Assembly: GCA_022653695.1 (NCBI GenBank)
Contig: JALCSW010000001.1
Span: forward strand, 363,034 to 427,033
Length of the DNA: 64,000 nt
DNA from: Bacilli bacterium
GTDB taxonomy: Bacteria; Bacillota_I; Bacilli_A; RFN20; CAG-826
Direction: 5' to 3'
Within the stretch, counting starts at the first letter, position 1. Every line of letters begins with the position of its first letter. The notes under the pieces are model-generated. The model ran no database searches. It saw only the letters and a program-made list of their open reading frames with translations, and had not been told where the DNA came from. Below, in pieces: positions 33,734 to 42,237 of the stretch. Both the position numbers and the translations under genes were made by a program.

Positions 33734-34586
33734 ACGCGAGCTCAATTTCAGCGGAAACAAGCCCCTTCTTTACCTTATCGCGACCCCAATCGGGAACCTT
33801 TCGGAATTCCCTCCGCGAGCCGTCGAAACGCTTCGGCAGATGGATTTCCTCGCCTGCGAGGACACCCGCAACTCCGGCCTTCTTTTGAAACGGTTCGGAA
33901 TCGACAAGCCCCTCATCAGTTGTCATGAGCATAACGAAGAGGCCTCTTCGGAAAGAATCGTGTCTTTGCTTCAAGAGGGCAAAAAAGTCGCCTACATGAG
34001 CGACGCCGGCTACCCCGTCGTCAGCGATCCTGGGGAGCGGCTCGTCAAGAAGTGCGTCGCTCTCGGCTACAAAGTCGCCGTGGTGAACGGCCCAAGCGCC
34101 GGGATCTGCGCTTTAGTCGGCTCGGGGCTGCCCGCCGACCATTTCTATTTCGAGGGTTTCCTGCCAAGCAAGCCCAGCGCTCGGGATAGGGAAATTGAAG
34201 AACTCAAGGCTCGCAAGGAAACCATCGTCTTCTACGAATCGCCGCACCGGATAGAGGAAACCCTCAAAGCCCTCGCTTCCTCCTTAGGCCCCCGAAAGGC
34301 GGTTTTGGCCCGCGAGCTCACGAAAGCCCACGAAGAATACATCCGCGGCTCCTTAGCTGAACTGGCTTCCCTCGATCCGAAGACCCTGATCGGGGAAATG
34401 GTCCTCGTCGTCGAGGGCGACGAAGGCGAAACGATCCCCATGAGCGATGACGACATCAGGAAACTACTTATGGAGAAACTCAAGACGCTTCGCAGCAAAG
34501 AGGCGATCGCGGCGGTCAGTCAAGAAAACGCGGTCCCGAAGAACCGCGTGTACGCTATATATTTGACCTTGAAGCAGAGGGGGTAG
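33726..34586 (+). CDS. rsmI: 16S rRNA 2'-O-methyltransferase RsmI
   Basis: 286 residues. LYLIATPIGNLSEFPPRAVE, CEDTRNSGLLLKRF, SDAGYPVVSDPG and YESPHRI are signatures of the tetrapyrrole-methylase-fold RsmI, which 2'-O-methylates C1402 of 16S rRNA. Last gene of the dnaX operon; its 3' end overlaps the convergent YfhO-family gene by 32 bases. Confidence 0.96.
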   Translation: MIERELNFSGNKPLLYLIATPIGNLSEFPPRAVETLRQMDFLACEDTRNSGLLLKRFGIDKPLISCHEHNEEASSERIVSLLQEGKKVAYMSDAGYPVVSDPGERLVKKCVALGYKVAVVNGPSAGICALVGSGLPADHFYFEGFLPSKPSARDREIEELKARKETIVFYESPHRIEETLKALASSLGPRKAVLARELTKAHEEYIRGSLAELASLDPKTLIGEMVLVVEGDEGETIPMSDDDIRKLLMEKLKTLRSKEAIAAVSQENAVPKNRVYAIYLTLKQRG

Positions 34587-37500
34587 GTGAGACCTCGCCG
34601 CCCCTCTTTTTCTTTTTGCCTTTCCCCGTCGGCCGGCACCGGTAATCGATGCCCAAGGCCTTCTGCTCTTTCCTCACCCCATAAGCCAGCACGGCAATCT
34701 CGTAGGTGAAATACATGATGATGCCAGCCGTCGAAAGGGCGAAACCGACTTTTATATACGGGGTCTCATACTTAAGGACATAAGAAGTCGCGCCCGATGG
34801 GGCGATGAAGCCGACGAGCCCGCCGTCGACGCGGTAAACCTTCAGAGATTCGGTTGAGCCGTCTTCGAGCCGCGCCGTGATCCCCCACCCGGCGTCGTAG
34901 CCGATATGGGTTACCACGAACTTCGAGGTCGAGAAATCGGTCTTGCAGGTGAATTGGTCGGTTGAGTGGGTGACGTCGGTTACCGCATGCTCTTGGTCGG
35001 CGAGGGAGGCGTATTTGGCGTCGAAATCGCTTTTCTCGATATAGGAAAGATGCAGCCCGTTTGAAGGCATATACGTATTGCCCTTTCCCTTGCTCATGCC
35101 GCAGAAGACGATGCACTTGACGCGACCCGGGGCATAGAAACCATAGAGGTTGTCATAAGGAGAACCACCCACTTCGCCATACTGGGTGTTCCTGATCGAA
35201 TAGTATTCGTAGTTCAGGGTCGCGTTCTCTTCCTTAATGGTCCCGTCATCGTTATAGGTGTCACCGATAAAGTAGACGCGGGTCGGGTTCTTGAGGGTCA
35301 TCCCACCAAGCTCGCCCAAATAGTAAGTCATTTCGAAATAGGCGCCGCCCTCGTCACCGTTAAAGTAATCGCCCAACCCGCTCGAAGGATAAATAAGGAC
35401 TTTTTGGTCGTCGCCGTCGTACTTCTCGCCAAAACTTATGTCTTCTTTGGTCGCCATGACGGAGGAATCGCTCAGGAAACCGCCCGGATCGCTCGCGTGG
35501 AAACCATAGCCGTCGGGGGTGGTGACGACGCCCATCCGATAGGATGGCCTCTTAAACCCTGTAGGGGAAGTCGCGGCCTCGCCGACGGATAGGGTTTGGC
35601 TTACCTCTTCGACGTCGGCGTCATTGACGATGGCCGCGTCGAGATAGGTGGCTTCGTTCCGCTGAATCTCCGTGTAATCGCCGTTATGGTAGTAGTTTGT
35701 GAAGTTGGTCGAGTAAGCGCTGGTCGTGGCGTCGTCGCCAAGCGGGTAGACCGTGTCGACGCCAAAGCCGAGATCGGGGCAATAGGGGCTTTCGTAGATC
35801 CGGTATTTGTCGGTTTTGACGACGCAGCGGGAGCCAAAGGGCACGTTGTAATTGAAACTATTGTCATCCCAAGCCACGTAATCCCCATCGGTATAGCCAT
35901 CGTTCACGATCATGTAGTATTTGAAGCCGGTCACCGCGTCGAAGCGGGCCCGCTTCTGCAAATACTGCCCGCTCCAAGTGGAAGCGACGCGCTTATTGCC
36001 GCCATAAGTGTCGTACATGTACTCGCAAGTGAGGATATGCGATTGCCGCAGCAAATCGCTCAAGCCGTAGTTATAGAGCGAATGGAAAGTCCGGGAACCG
36101 TTGTAGCCGAGGGCGTTGGAAGTGTTGGCCGAGGTCTCGCTGTCGTTATAAATCCGGTAATCGCCGCCATCGTACTCCTTGAGCGAGGCGAGGGCGTTCC
36201 TTTGCGCCGCCACGATCGTGGTGCCGCCGTTATAACTCGACTCGTAAACCGTGATGCCCGAAGTGGCGAACGCCAGGTTCCCGCACACGATGGTTTCCAC
36301 GGACACGAAGGCGATGACGACCTTCCAAAAATACTCTTTGTCCCGCAAATAAGACATGAGGAGCCCCTCGACCACGACAAGGGCTATCTGATAATAGACG
36401 ACGAACTGAAGGCTGAGGCCGTTCTCCTCGGCCGGAACCGAGAACGAACCGGGATAATAGGTCAGCCCATTGGGGCTGGAGAAACTCTTTCCCCTCAGCA
36501 ATTCGATGACAAGCACCCAAGCGAGGACGGTGAGCGAAAGCTCGATGAGGGAAGCCGTCGGAAGCTGCCACCGCGGTTCGTTCTTGAGATTATCGAACTC
36601 GCTGCAGGCGTAATAGACGATGATCGGCACGAGGACGATGTACCAGCGGCCGTATCCGTCGCCGGCGAAGGCGTAGAAGAAGTAGTAAGGGAAAATGGTG
36701 AAAACCATCGTGACGCAGATCAGGAAAGCGATGATATGGTCCCAACGCTTGTTGCGGAGACTGGAAATGAGGGCTCCGAAGAAGAAAATGGCCAAAGGGG
36801 TGTAGACGAAAAGGGAGGCGGTCCAACTATCGTAACCGCCCGAGGTCTCGTATAGCGGCAGGTATTTGTAGCCGCAGGTCGGATAGAGGAAACCCACCAG
36901 CCCCTGCAACTCACGGCCCGGGTTCTCGCCGACGAGTTCGAAGATAAGGTGAACGCATTGGCCGAAGTCCTTGTCGGCGAAGGCCTGCTTAAGAACGCTA
37001 AGGTAAGCGGCTCCGACGGAACTGACGCGCGGGGAAAGGGAGGATTCGCGGACGCACGGGATCCAAATCCACGAGCAGAGCATTATCCCGACGGCAAAGG
37101 CGCCGACCCCGACGGCGATAGCGCCCACGTTTTGCTTCCAGTTGCGTTTCCCAATCGTCCAAAAATAACGCCACAAAGCGTACAAAACGCCGAAAATGCA
37201 AAAGACCACGAGGAAGAAGAAACTCGCCATCCCCATGACCATGAGGGAGAAAACGAGGATGGTCGGCTTCCGTTCTTTGATGACTTTCTCGATGCCGAGG
37301 AGAATAAGCGGAGCAAAAGCGACGACGCTCACGGTGCTAGGAAAGCCAGCCATGAAATTGAGATACCCGTTGAAGGCATAGGCCGTTCCGCCGATGCGGG
37401 CGCCCTTCTCGCTCACGCCAAGGTACTTGAGATAGGCTCGGCAGGCAAACGCCCCGACGCAACCTTTGAGGCAGGCCGCGAGAGCCATGTTCTGCGGGAT

Positions 37501-37899
37501 TAAAGAACGAGGCAAAAGAACGCAAAAGAAATCGAAGGGATCAAAAAGGCCATAGTAAGCGTTGGAGCCGATATTATCGGTCCCAAAGAAAGTCGAGGTG
37601 CTGTAAAGCTCGAAAACGCCGGTCTTGAAAAAGTTGTGCCACACGTCCCAAAAGCCATAGCAAAGGTTGCAATATTGGGTGGTATAGTCGCCCCAAGCGA
37701 ACATCTGGGTGCCCGAATTGAAGAAGAACGAATAGAACATCCAGAAGATGCCCAAAACGAAAATGAACCAAAAATACCAAAAGAGGCTCTTCCAGTCGAA
37801 AAGGGCGGGCCATACTTTCCGGAGCCAAACTCCGAAATGGCCTTTTTTGGCTTCCTTCTGCCGAAGCTCGGCCAACGATACGTTCTCGTTTTCCCCCAT
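34555..37899 (-). CDS. YfhO-family large membrane protein
   Basis: 1114 residues, longer than the usual 850-900. After a cytoplasmic start there are about 12 membrane helices in the first 560 residues, with the family loop WGDYTTQY...YSTSTFFGTDNIGSN; a large extracellular part follows (600-1080), then one last helix and a Lys-rich tail. YfhO proteins resemble GT-C glycosyltransferases and help add sugars to cell-wall or lipid polymers in Bacilli; the acceptor here is unknown. ATG 37899 shares one base with the stop of the double P-II gene. Confidence 0.85.
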   Translation of the reverse strand: MGENENVSLAELRQKEAKKGHFGVWLRKVWPALFDWKSLFWYFWFIFVLGIFWMFYSFFFNSGTQMFAWGDYTTQYCNLCYGFWDVWHNFFKTGVFELYSTSTFFGTDNIGSNAYYGLFDPFDFFCVLLPRSLIPQNMALAACLKGCVGAFACRAYLKYLGVSEKGARIGGTAYAFNGYLNFMAGFPSTVSVVAFAPLILLGIEKVIKERKPTILVFSLMVMGMASFFFLVVFCIFGVLYALWRYFWTIGKRNWKQNVGAIAVGVGAFAVGIMLCSWIWIPCVRESSLSPRVSSVGAAYLSVLKQAFADKDFGQCVHLIFELVGENPGRELQGLVGFLYPTCGYKYLPLYETSGGYDSWTASLFVYTPLAIFFFGALISSLRNKRWDHIIAFLICVTMVFTIFPYYFFYAFAGDGYGRWYIVLVPIIVYYACSEFDNLKNEPRWQLPTASLIELSLTVLAWVLVIELLRGKSFSSPNGLTYYPGSFSVPAEENGLSLQFVVYYQIALVVVEGLLMSYLRDKEYFWKVVIAFVSVETIVCGNLAFATSGITVYESSYNGGTTIVAAQRNALASLKEYDGGDYRIYNDSETSANTSNALGYNGSRTFHSLYNYGLSDLLRQSHILTCEYMYDTYGGNKRVASTWSGQYLQKRARFDAVTGFKYYMIVNDGYTDGDYVAWDDNSFNYNVPFGSRCVVKTDKYRIYESPYCPDLGFGVDTVYPLGDDATTSAYSTNFTNYYHNGDYTEIQRNEATYLDAAIVNDADVEEVSQTLSVGEAATSPTGFKRPSYRMGVVTTPDGYGFHASDPGGFLSDSSVMATKEDISFGEKYDGDDQKVLIYPSSGLGDYFNGDEGGAYFEMTYYLGELGGMTLKNPTRVYFIGDTYNDDGTIKEENATLNYEYYSIRNTQYGEVGGSPYDNLYGFYAPGRVKCIVFCGMSKGKGNTYMPSNGLHLSYIEKSDFDAKYASLADQEHAVTDVTHSTDQFTCKTDFSTSKFVVTHIGYDAGWGITARLEDGSTESLKVYRVDGGLVGFIAPSGATSYVLKYETPYIKVGFALSTAGIIMYFTYEIAVLAYGVRKEQKALGIDYRCRPTGKGKKKKRGGEVSPTPSASRSNI
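34576..34618 (+). terminator. Terminator of the dnaX-rsmI operon, inside the opposite gene
   Basis: AGAGGGG...CCCCTCT with an inner AGGT/ACCT pairing, followed by TTTTTCTTTTT. The T-run is the antisense of the Lys codons at the C-terminus of the YfhO protein. Confidence 0.75.
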
Positions 37900-38744
37900 C
37901 AATTCCCCGCCTTTCCCGCAACGGGTCCCTTTTCTTCCGGGCCCTCGGCCGAAACAAGACCAACGACGTCGCTGACCGGCATGGAGAAGGCGATCCCCTG
38001 GCCTTTGCTGTTGATGCCGCATTCTCTATAAATCGCCCGCAAAACGGCGTCTTTGATCGCTTTGGGAACGAGGATGATCGCTATTTGCTTCTCAGGGGTG
38101 ATGACAAGGCCGAAGAATTTCTCGATTTCCTCGTTGCCCGTTCCGCGCGCCGTCAAAACGGTCCCGCCGCGGGCGCCGGCTTTCTTGGCCGCGTCCATCG
38201 CAAGGTCCACGTAGCCGTCGTTGACGATGGCCACGACCATCTCGTAATCGTCGTTCTTTTTTGTTTCTTCCATAGGAATGTCCCCTTTATCTAACCCCAA
38301 CGGACGGACATTTGCCATCATTTTATAAGCGCTGAGCCCGATAAGGGAGTCGACATGGCTCACAAAAGCGATCCCTCTAGAGAAATCACTTACGGAAAAA
38401 CGTTCCCGAAGGTCGTTTTTAAGACCGCCCCATTGCCTTTCCTGGATAAGGGCGAAAACGACTTGCTTGTGGCTCTCGTCAAATCCCAGGACATGGGAAA
38501 AGCCGTTCGCGCCGGTGCCGCTGGCGTGGGTAAGGAAACTGGCCGCGGCTTGACGTTTATTGAGGATCTTGGCGATCGCCCGCCCCTGGCCGTCGTTCAC
38601 GATGGCGACGAAGAAATAAAGGTTCCTGTACCGGGATTGGGCTCGAAGCGCCCCATCCCCGGTTCGCGGGGCGGAAACCGACTCGAGTGGCTTGCGTTCG
38701 CGAACGGGCTTCGCGGGTTTATTGAGGATCCTAAGCGATTTCAT
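37899..38744 (-). CDS. Tandem P-II-like regulator
   Basis: 281 residues containing two P-II-like domains: residues about 40-135 (YFFVAIVNDGQGRAIAKIL...FLTHASGTG) and 165-265 (EMVVAIVNDGYVDLAMDAA...TVLTARGTGNEEIEKFFGL). Each carries the A-I-V-N-D-G strand and the G-T-G loop of single-domain P-II relatives encoded next to DUF1538 genes. A role in ligand-dependent control of the DUF1538 membrane protein is inferred from the ATGA overlap on that side and the TGATG overlap with the YfhO gene. Confidence 0.75.
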   Translation of the reverse strand: MKSLRILNKPAKPVRERKPLESVSAPRTGDGALRAQSRYRNLYFFVAIVNDGQGRAIAKILNKRQAAASFLTHASGTGANGFSHVLGFDESHKQVVFALIQERQWGGLKNDLRERFSVSDFSRGIAFVSHVDSLIGLSAYKMMANVRPLGLDKGDIPMEETKKNDDYEMVVAIVNDGYVDLAMDAAKKAGARGGTVLTARGTGNEEIEKFFGLVITPEKQIAIILVPKAIKDAVLRAIYRECGINSKGQGIAFSMPVSDVVGLVSAEGPEEKGPVAGKAGN

Positions 38745-40384
38745 GCCCCCTCCTCCCCGAAGAAGATGATTTCGGCATCGCCTGCCTCAAAGAATTCCTT
38801 GCGAGCCCGCGCATAGACGATCTTGCGTTTCGTCTCGGCGAGAAGCCCCATCAGCTGAATCACGATCAAAGGCATGAGGGCGATCATGGCCACGCACCCG
38901 AAGGCGTCGCTGAAGACGTTCTCGCCCCCGTTAGAGGATACGACGAAGCCAATCGCGAACGGCATCACGAAAGTGCTGGCCATCGGGCCCGAAGCGACGC
39001 CGCCGGAATCGAAGGCGATCGCGGTATAAATCTTTGGGACGAGGAAGGAAAGGCCGATCGCCAAGAGATAACCCGGAACCATGAAATAAAGGATCGGCCA
39101 CCGATAATGGGCCCTTACGATGGCTAAGGCCACGCCGATCGCGATCCCCAAAGCCATTGAGACAAGAACGGTGAATGGTTTGATGGTGCCTTCGGAAACG
39201 TCCGCGATTTGCCTGACTAGGACATGGACGGCGGGTTCCGCGAGAACCCCGAAAAGGCCAAAGAGGCCGCCGACGAGAACCGCGATGGGGAACAGAGCGT
39301 CATCGCCGCCGAGGGAATGGCCCACGCACTGAGCGACGGGCAAAAAGCCGAGGTCGACCGCGCTCATGAAAACGACAAGGCCCAAGTAGGCGTAGAAAAG
39401 CCCGACGAGGATGCGCAGAATCTCCTTGAAGGACAAACGGACGAAAACAAGGTCATAGAAAATGAAGAAAAGGGCCAAAGGGACGATCGCGATCGCGACG
39501 CTGATGGCTTGCCCAAGGACGAGGCCGTCTTCGCTCCGTCCCATCCAAACGGTTTCGACGAAGGCGTTTTTGAAAGAAGGCCAAAAATCGGCCCAGGTCG
39601 CGGCCCTCAAAAGATCGCTGGGGTTCCAAGCGTATTCCATCCCGTTGACATTGACGAAAAGGGACATCGCCATCGTGCAGATGATGGGCCCAACCGAGGC
39701 TAAAGCCGTAAGCCCGAACGCGTTTTCGCCCGAGTGGCCGCCGGCGCTTCGCGAAGCGGCCAAACCGGCTCCGAAGGCGAGGATGAAAGGAACCGTGACC
39801 GGGCCCGTCGTAACGCCGCCGGAATCGAAGGCGATCGGAAGAAACTTCGGATTCACGACTCCGGCCAAGGCGAAAACGATGCCGTAAAAGGCCACGAACA
39901 TAATGTTCAGGTTCTTATTGAAAAGGATGCGTAAAACGCCGAAGACGACGAAAAGGCCGACTCCGACGCCGACGGCGGCGATGAGAGCGGCCTCATTCCA
40001 ACCGATTTGGGACGCCATGACCCGCAAATCCGGTTCGGCGACCGTGACGAGGAGTCCGATCAAAAACGTCATGACGACGATGAGCCAAAGCTTCCTTTTG
40101 CGGAAAAGCGTTTCGCCGATCACTTGGCCGATGCGCGACATGGATTGCTCGGCGCCGACGGTGAAGAGGGCAAGGCCCAAGCCGATGAAAAGGGCCGCCG
40201 CGAGGAAAGAGAGGTAACCCGGCAAATAGAAATCCTTGATTATCCGGGTCAAATAAAGGACCGTCACCACGACGAGTATCGGCGCGACGCTCAAAAAAGA
40301 CTCGCCGAGTTTGCGAAGCCAGAAAGATTCAACGCCCGAATCGCCCTTCTTTGGCGCGCGATCCGCGATCGCCCTTTCGCCCAT
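38741..40384 (-). CDS. DUF1538 membrane protein (duplicated)
   Basis: 547 residues, about 14 membrane helices in two homologous halves. Both halves carry the family signature: PKFLPIAFDSGGVTTGPVTV then PFILAFGAGLAASRS, and PKIYTAIAFDSGGVASGPM then STFVMPFAIGF. Looks like a transporter or channel of unknown substrate. GGAGGGA lies five bases before the ATG. The start overlaps the pseudouridine synthase gene by 56 bases, and the stop overlaps the double P-II gene. Confidence 0.85.
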   Translation of the reverse strand: MGERAIADRAPKKGDSGVESFWLRKLGESFLSVAPILVVVTVLYLTRIIKDFYLPGYLSFLAAALFIGLGLALFTVGAEQSMSRIGQVIGETLFRKRKLWLIVVMTFLIGLLVTVAEPDLRVMASQIGWNEAALIAAVGVGVGLFVVFGVLRILFNKNLNIMFVAFYGIVFALAGVVNPKFLPIAFDSGGVTTGPVTVPFILAFGAGLAASRSAGGHSGENAFGLTALASVGPIICTMAMSLFVNVNGMEYAWNPSDLLRAATWADFWPSFKNAFVETVWMGRSEDGLVLGQAISVAIAIVPLALFFIFYDLVFVRLSFKEILRILVGLFYAYLGLVVFMSAVDLGFLPVAQCVGHSLGGDDALFPIAVLVGGLFGLFGVLAEPAVHVLVRQIADVSEGTIKPFTVLVSMALGIAIGVALAIVRAHYRWPILYFMVPGYLLAIGLSFLVPKIYTAIAFDSGGVASGPMASTFVMPFAIGFVVSSNGGENVFSDAFGCVAMIALMPLIVIQLMGLLAETKRKIVYARARKEFFEAGDAEIIFFGEEGA

Positions 40385-41357
40385 GGCGTTCCCTCCTTTC
40401 CTTCTTTTCGCCGATTTCCTCTTTTTTGGATTTGTCGCTCTTCCAAAACAGACGCTTGAACGATTCCGGAAGCGGCGCTTGGAGATCGTATTCTTTGCCG
40501 TTCAAAGGATTTGTGAACCACAGTTCGTAGGCATGAAGGCCCAAACGCTTCAGAGGATTCGACGGCTCGCCGTATTTGTCGTCTCCGATGACGTAATGGC
40601 CAATGTTGCCCAGTTGGACGCGGATCTGGTTCTTGCGGCCGCTCCGCAAACGCACGTCAAGCAAAGCGTATTCCTTGCTCGAGGCCATCTTCTTGTATTC
40701 GGTGATGGCCAGTTTCCCTTTGGCGCGGTTATTGGTCACGTAGACGAGCTGAAAATTGTCCTGGGCCAAATAATCCTTGAGAACCCCCGAATCGGGGATG
40801 TCGCTCCCCTCCACCACCGCGTAATACCCTCTTTTTTTGACGCACTTCTGCCAGTTGTTCTGCAAAGCCTCGCGGACTTCCCACTTCTTGGCGAAAATAA
40901 GCACCCCCGACGTGTCTTCGTCGAGGCGATGGACCACGAAAATGCGGTCCCGGGGATTCTTCGCGGTGACGTAATCGCTCACAAGGCGATAGGCGGTACG
41001 CCCCTTCTCGCGCTCGGTGGCGACCGAAAGAAGGCCTGAAGGTTTATTAAGGGCCACGATATCCTCGTCCTCGAAAATGATGGGCAAATCATGCCTGAGG
41101 TGATGGGCGATGCGGTCGTAAGACACCACGACCTCATCCTCGGGGTACAGCTTGAAATCGAACAAGGTGACGGGGGCCCCGCCGACGGAAACCTGCGAAG
41201 CCGAGATGACATGGCGGGCGATGGTGTTGCTTAGCCCCGCTTTTTCGCGCACGAAAGGCAGAAGCGTCGTCTCGCGGTAAACGAGGAAGGTCTTGATGCG
41301 CTTAGGATTGAGGAGGCCCTTATGGCCACGATGGGCTTTTGCGTCGTTTCTGTTCAT
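40329..41357 (-). CDS. RluA-family pseudouridine synthase
   Basis: 342 residues. N-terminal S4 RNA-binding domain (residues 30-85), catalytic HRLDEDTSGVLIFAK with the essential Asp, and SGRKNQIRVQLGNIGH. C-terminal about 40 residues are an Arg/Lys/Glu/Gly-rich tail encoded where the gene overlaps the DUF1538 start. It isomerises uridines in rRNA, RluC/RluD type; target site not assignable. Confidence 0.93.
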   Translation of the reverse strand: MNRNDAKAHRGHKGLLNPKRIKTFLVYRETTLLPFVREKAGLSNTIARHVISASQVSVGGAPVTLFDFKLYPEDEVVVSYDRIAHHLRHDLPIIFEDEDIVALNKPSGLLSVATEREKGRTAYRLVSDYVTAKNPRDRIFVVHRLDEDTSGVLIFAKKWEVREALQNNWQKCVKKRGYYAVVEGSDIPDSGVLKDYLAQDNFQLVYVTNNRAKGKLAITEYKKMASSKEYALLDVRLRSGRKNQIRVQLGNIGHYVIGDDKYGEPSNPLKRLGLHAYELWFTNPLNGKEYDLQAPLPESFKRLFWKSDKSKKEEIGEKKERRERHGRKGDRGSRAKEGRFGR

Positions 41358-41371
41358 GCTGCCTATTATTG

Positions 41372-41393
41372 TATCAAAATAGTTATTTTGATA
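41372..41393. promoter_or_regulatory. 22-base AT-rich palindrome at the patatin/RluA junction
   Basis: TATCAAAATA-GT-TATTTTGATA, perfect arms of ten bases, spanning the patatin stop codon. It overlaps TACAAT (minus, 41373-41368), a possible -10 for the RluA gene. Operator or weak terminator; no T run follows. Confidence 0.5.
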
Positions 41394-42237
41394 GGTACTC
41401 TTTGAGGGCGGGAAGGGCTTTTAGGGCGTCTTTCCGTCCCGCGTCGATGAGGGCTTGGATTTTGCTTTTGTCCTTTTCGGCGTGGCCGATCCTAGGCGGA
41501 ATCTCCGGATAAACCGCAAAGGCCTTGCCCTCTTCGACGAACCGATCCACCCGATCCATCTCTTTGTTGTAAATGAGATTGCTCTGCCGGTAAACCACCA
41601 TAAGGCGATGGTAACGGCCATACATCAAGGCGGCGGCTCGCTTCCGCAAAGAACTTAGGGGTTTCTTCCGATAGCCTTTTTCCCTGGTCAAAACGACGAT
41701 GACCTTCTTCGCCCCGTCCTCGAGGGCCTTCGGCAAAGCGACCGGGACGAGAATTCCTCCGTCGAGATAAGGCCGTCCGTGGACAAGCCGCGGTTTCGTC
41801 GCCAAAGGCAAGGAAGCCGAGGCGGCGAGCCCATTCCAAAACTCGGGATCGAGTTTGCTGAAATAGACGGCCTCCCCGCCTTCGCAACTGGTCGCACAAA
41901 CGTAGAATTCTGTTTTGGACGAAAAGAAAGTGTCGGCGTCGAACGGGAGCCGTTGCCTTGAAAGACCGAAAAACATGTCGTCGAAATCGATCGCACTGCC
42001 CCTGAGAAGAAGATTGAGCGGCCTCACGAAACGCAATTCGCCGTTCATGCCGACGAACATCCTGTCGCTCCGCCCCCTGTCGCGGCTCACGTAACCGACG
42101 CCGCATAAGGCCCCGGCGCTCGTCCCATAGACGGCGTCGGCCCAAATGCCGCGCTCCATGAGAACGTCGAGGACCCCGGAAGCGTAGGCCCCCCTCGTGC
42201 CGCCGCCTTGAATCACCAAAGCGAGCCTCGTGGTCAT
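41383..42237 (-). CDS. Patatin-like phospholipase
   Basis: 284 residues. Oxyanion loop GGGTRGAYASG, nucleophile elbow GTSAG (Ser about residue 40) and catalytic Asp in YLDGG. These cytosolic acyl hydrolases act on phospholipids. ATGA overlap with the upstream nucleotidase gene. Confidence 0.93.
   Translation of the reverse strand: MTTRLALVIQGGGTRGAYASGVLDVLMERGIWADAVYGTSAGALCGVGYVSRDRGRSDRMFVGMNGELRFVRPLNLLLRGSAIDFDDMFFGLSRQRLPFDADTFFSSKTEFYVCATSCEGGEAVYFSKLDPEFWNGLAASASLPLATKPRLVHGRPYLDGGILVPVALPKALEDGAKKVIVVLTREKGYRKKPLSSLRKRAAALMYGRYHRLMVVYRQSNLIYNKEMDRVDRFVEEGKAFAVYPEIPPRIGHAEKDKSKIQALIDAGRKDALKALPALKEYLSK

Noticed and set aside
35596-36855. 419-codon plus-strand open frame
   Set aside because: Antisense to the YfhO-family gene and without domain features.
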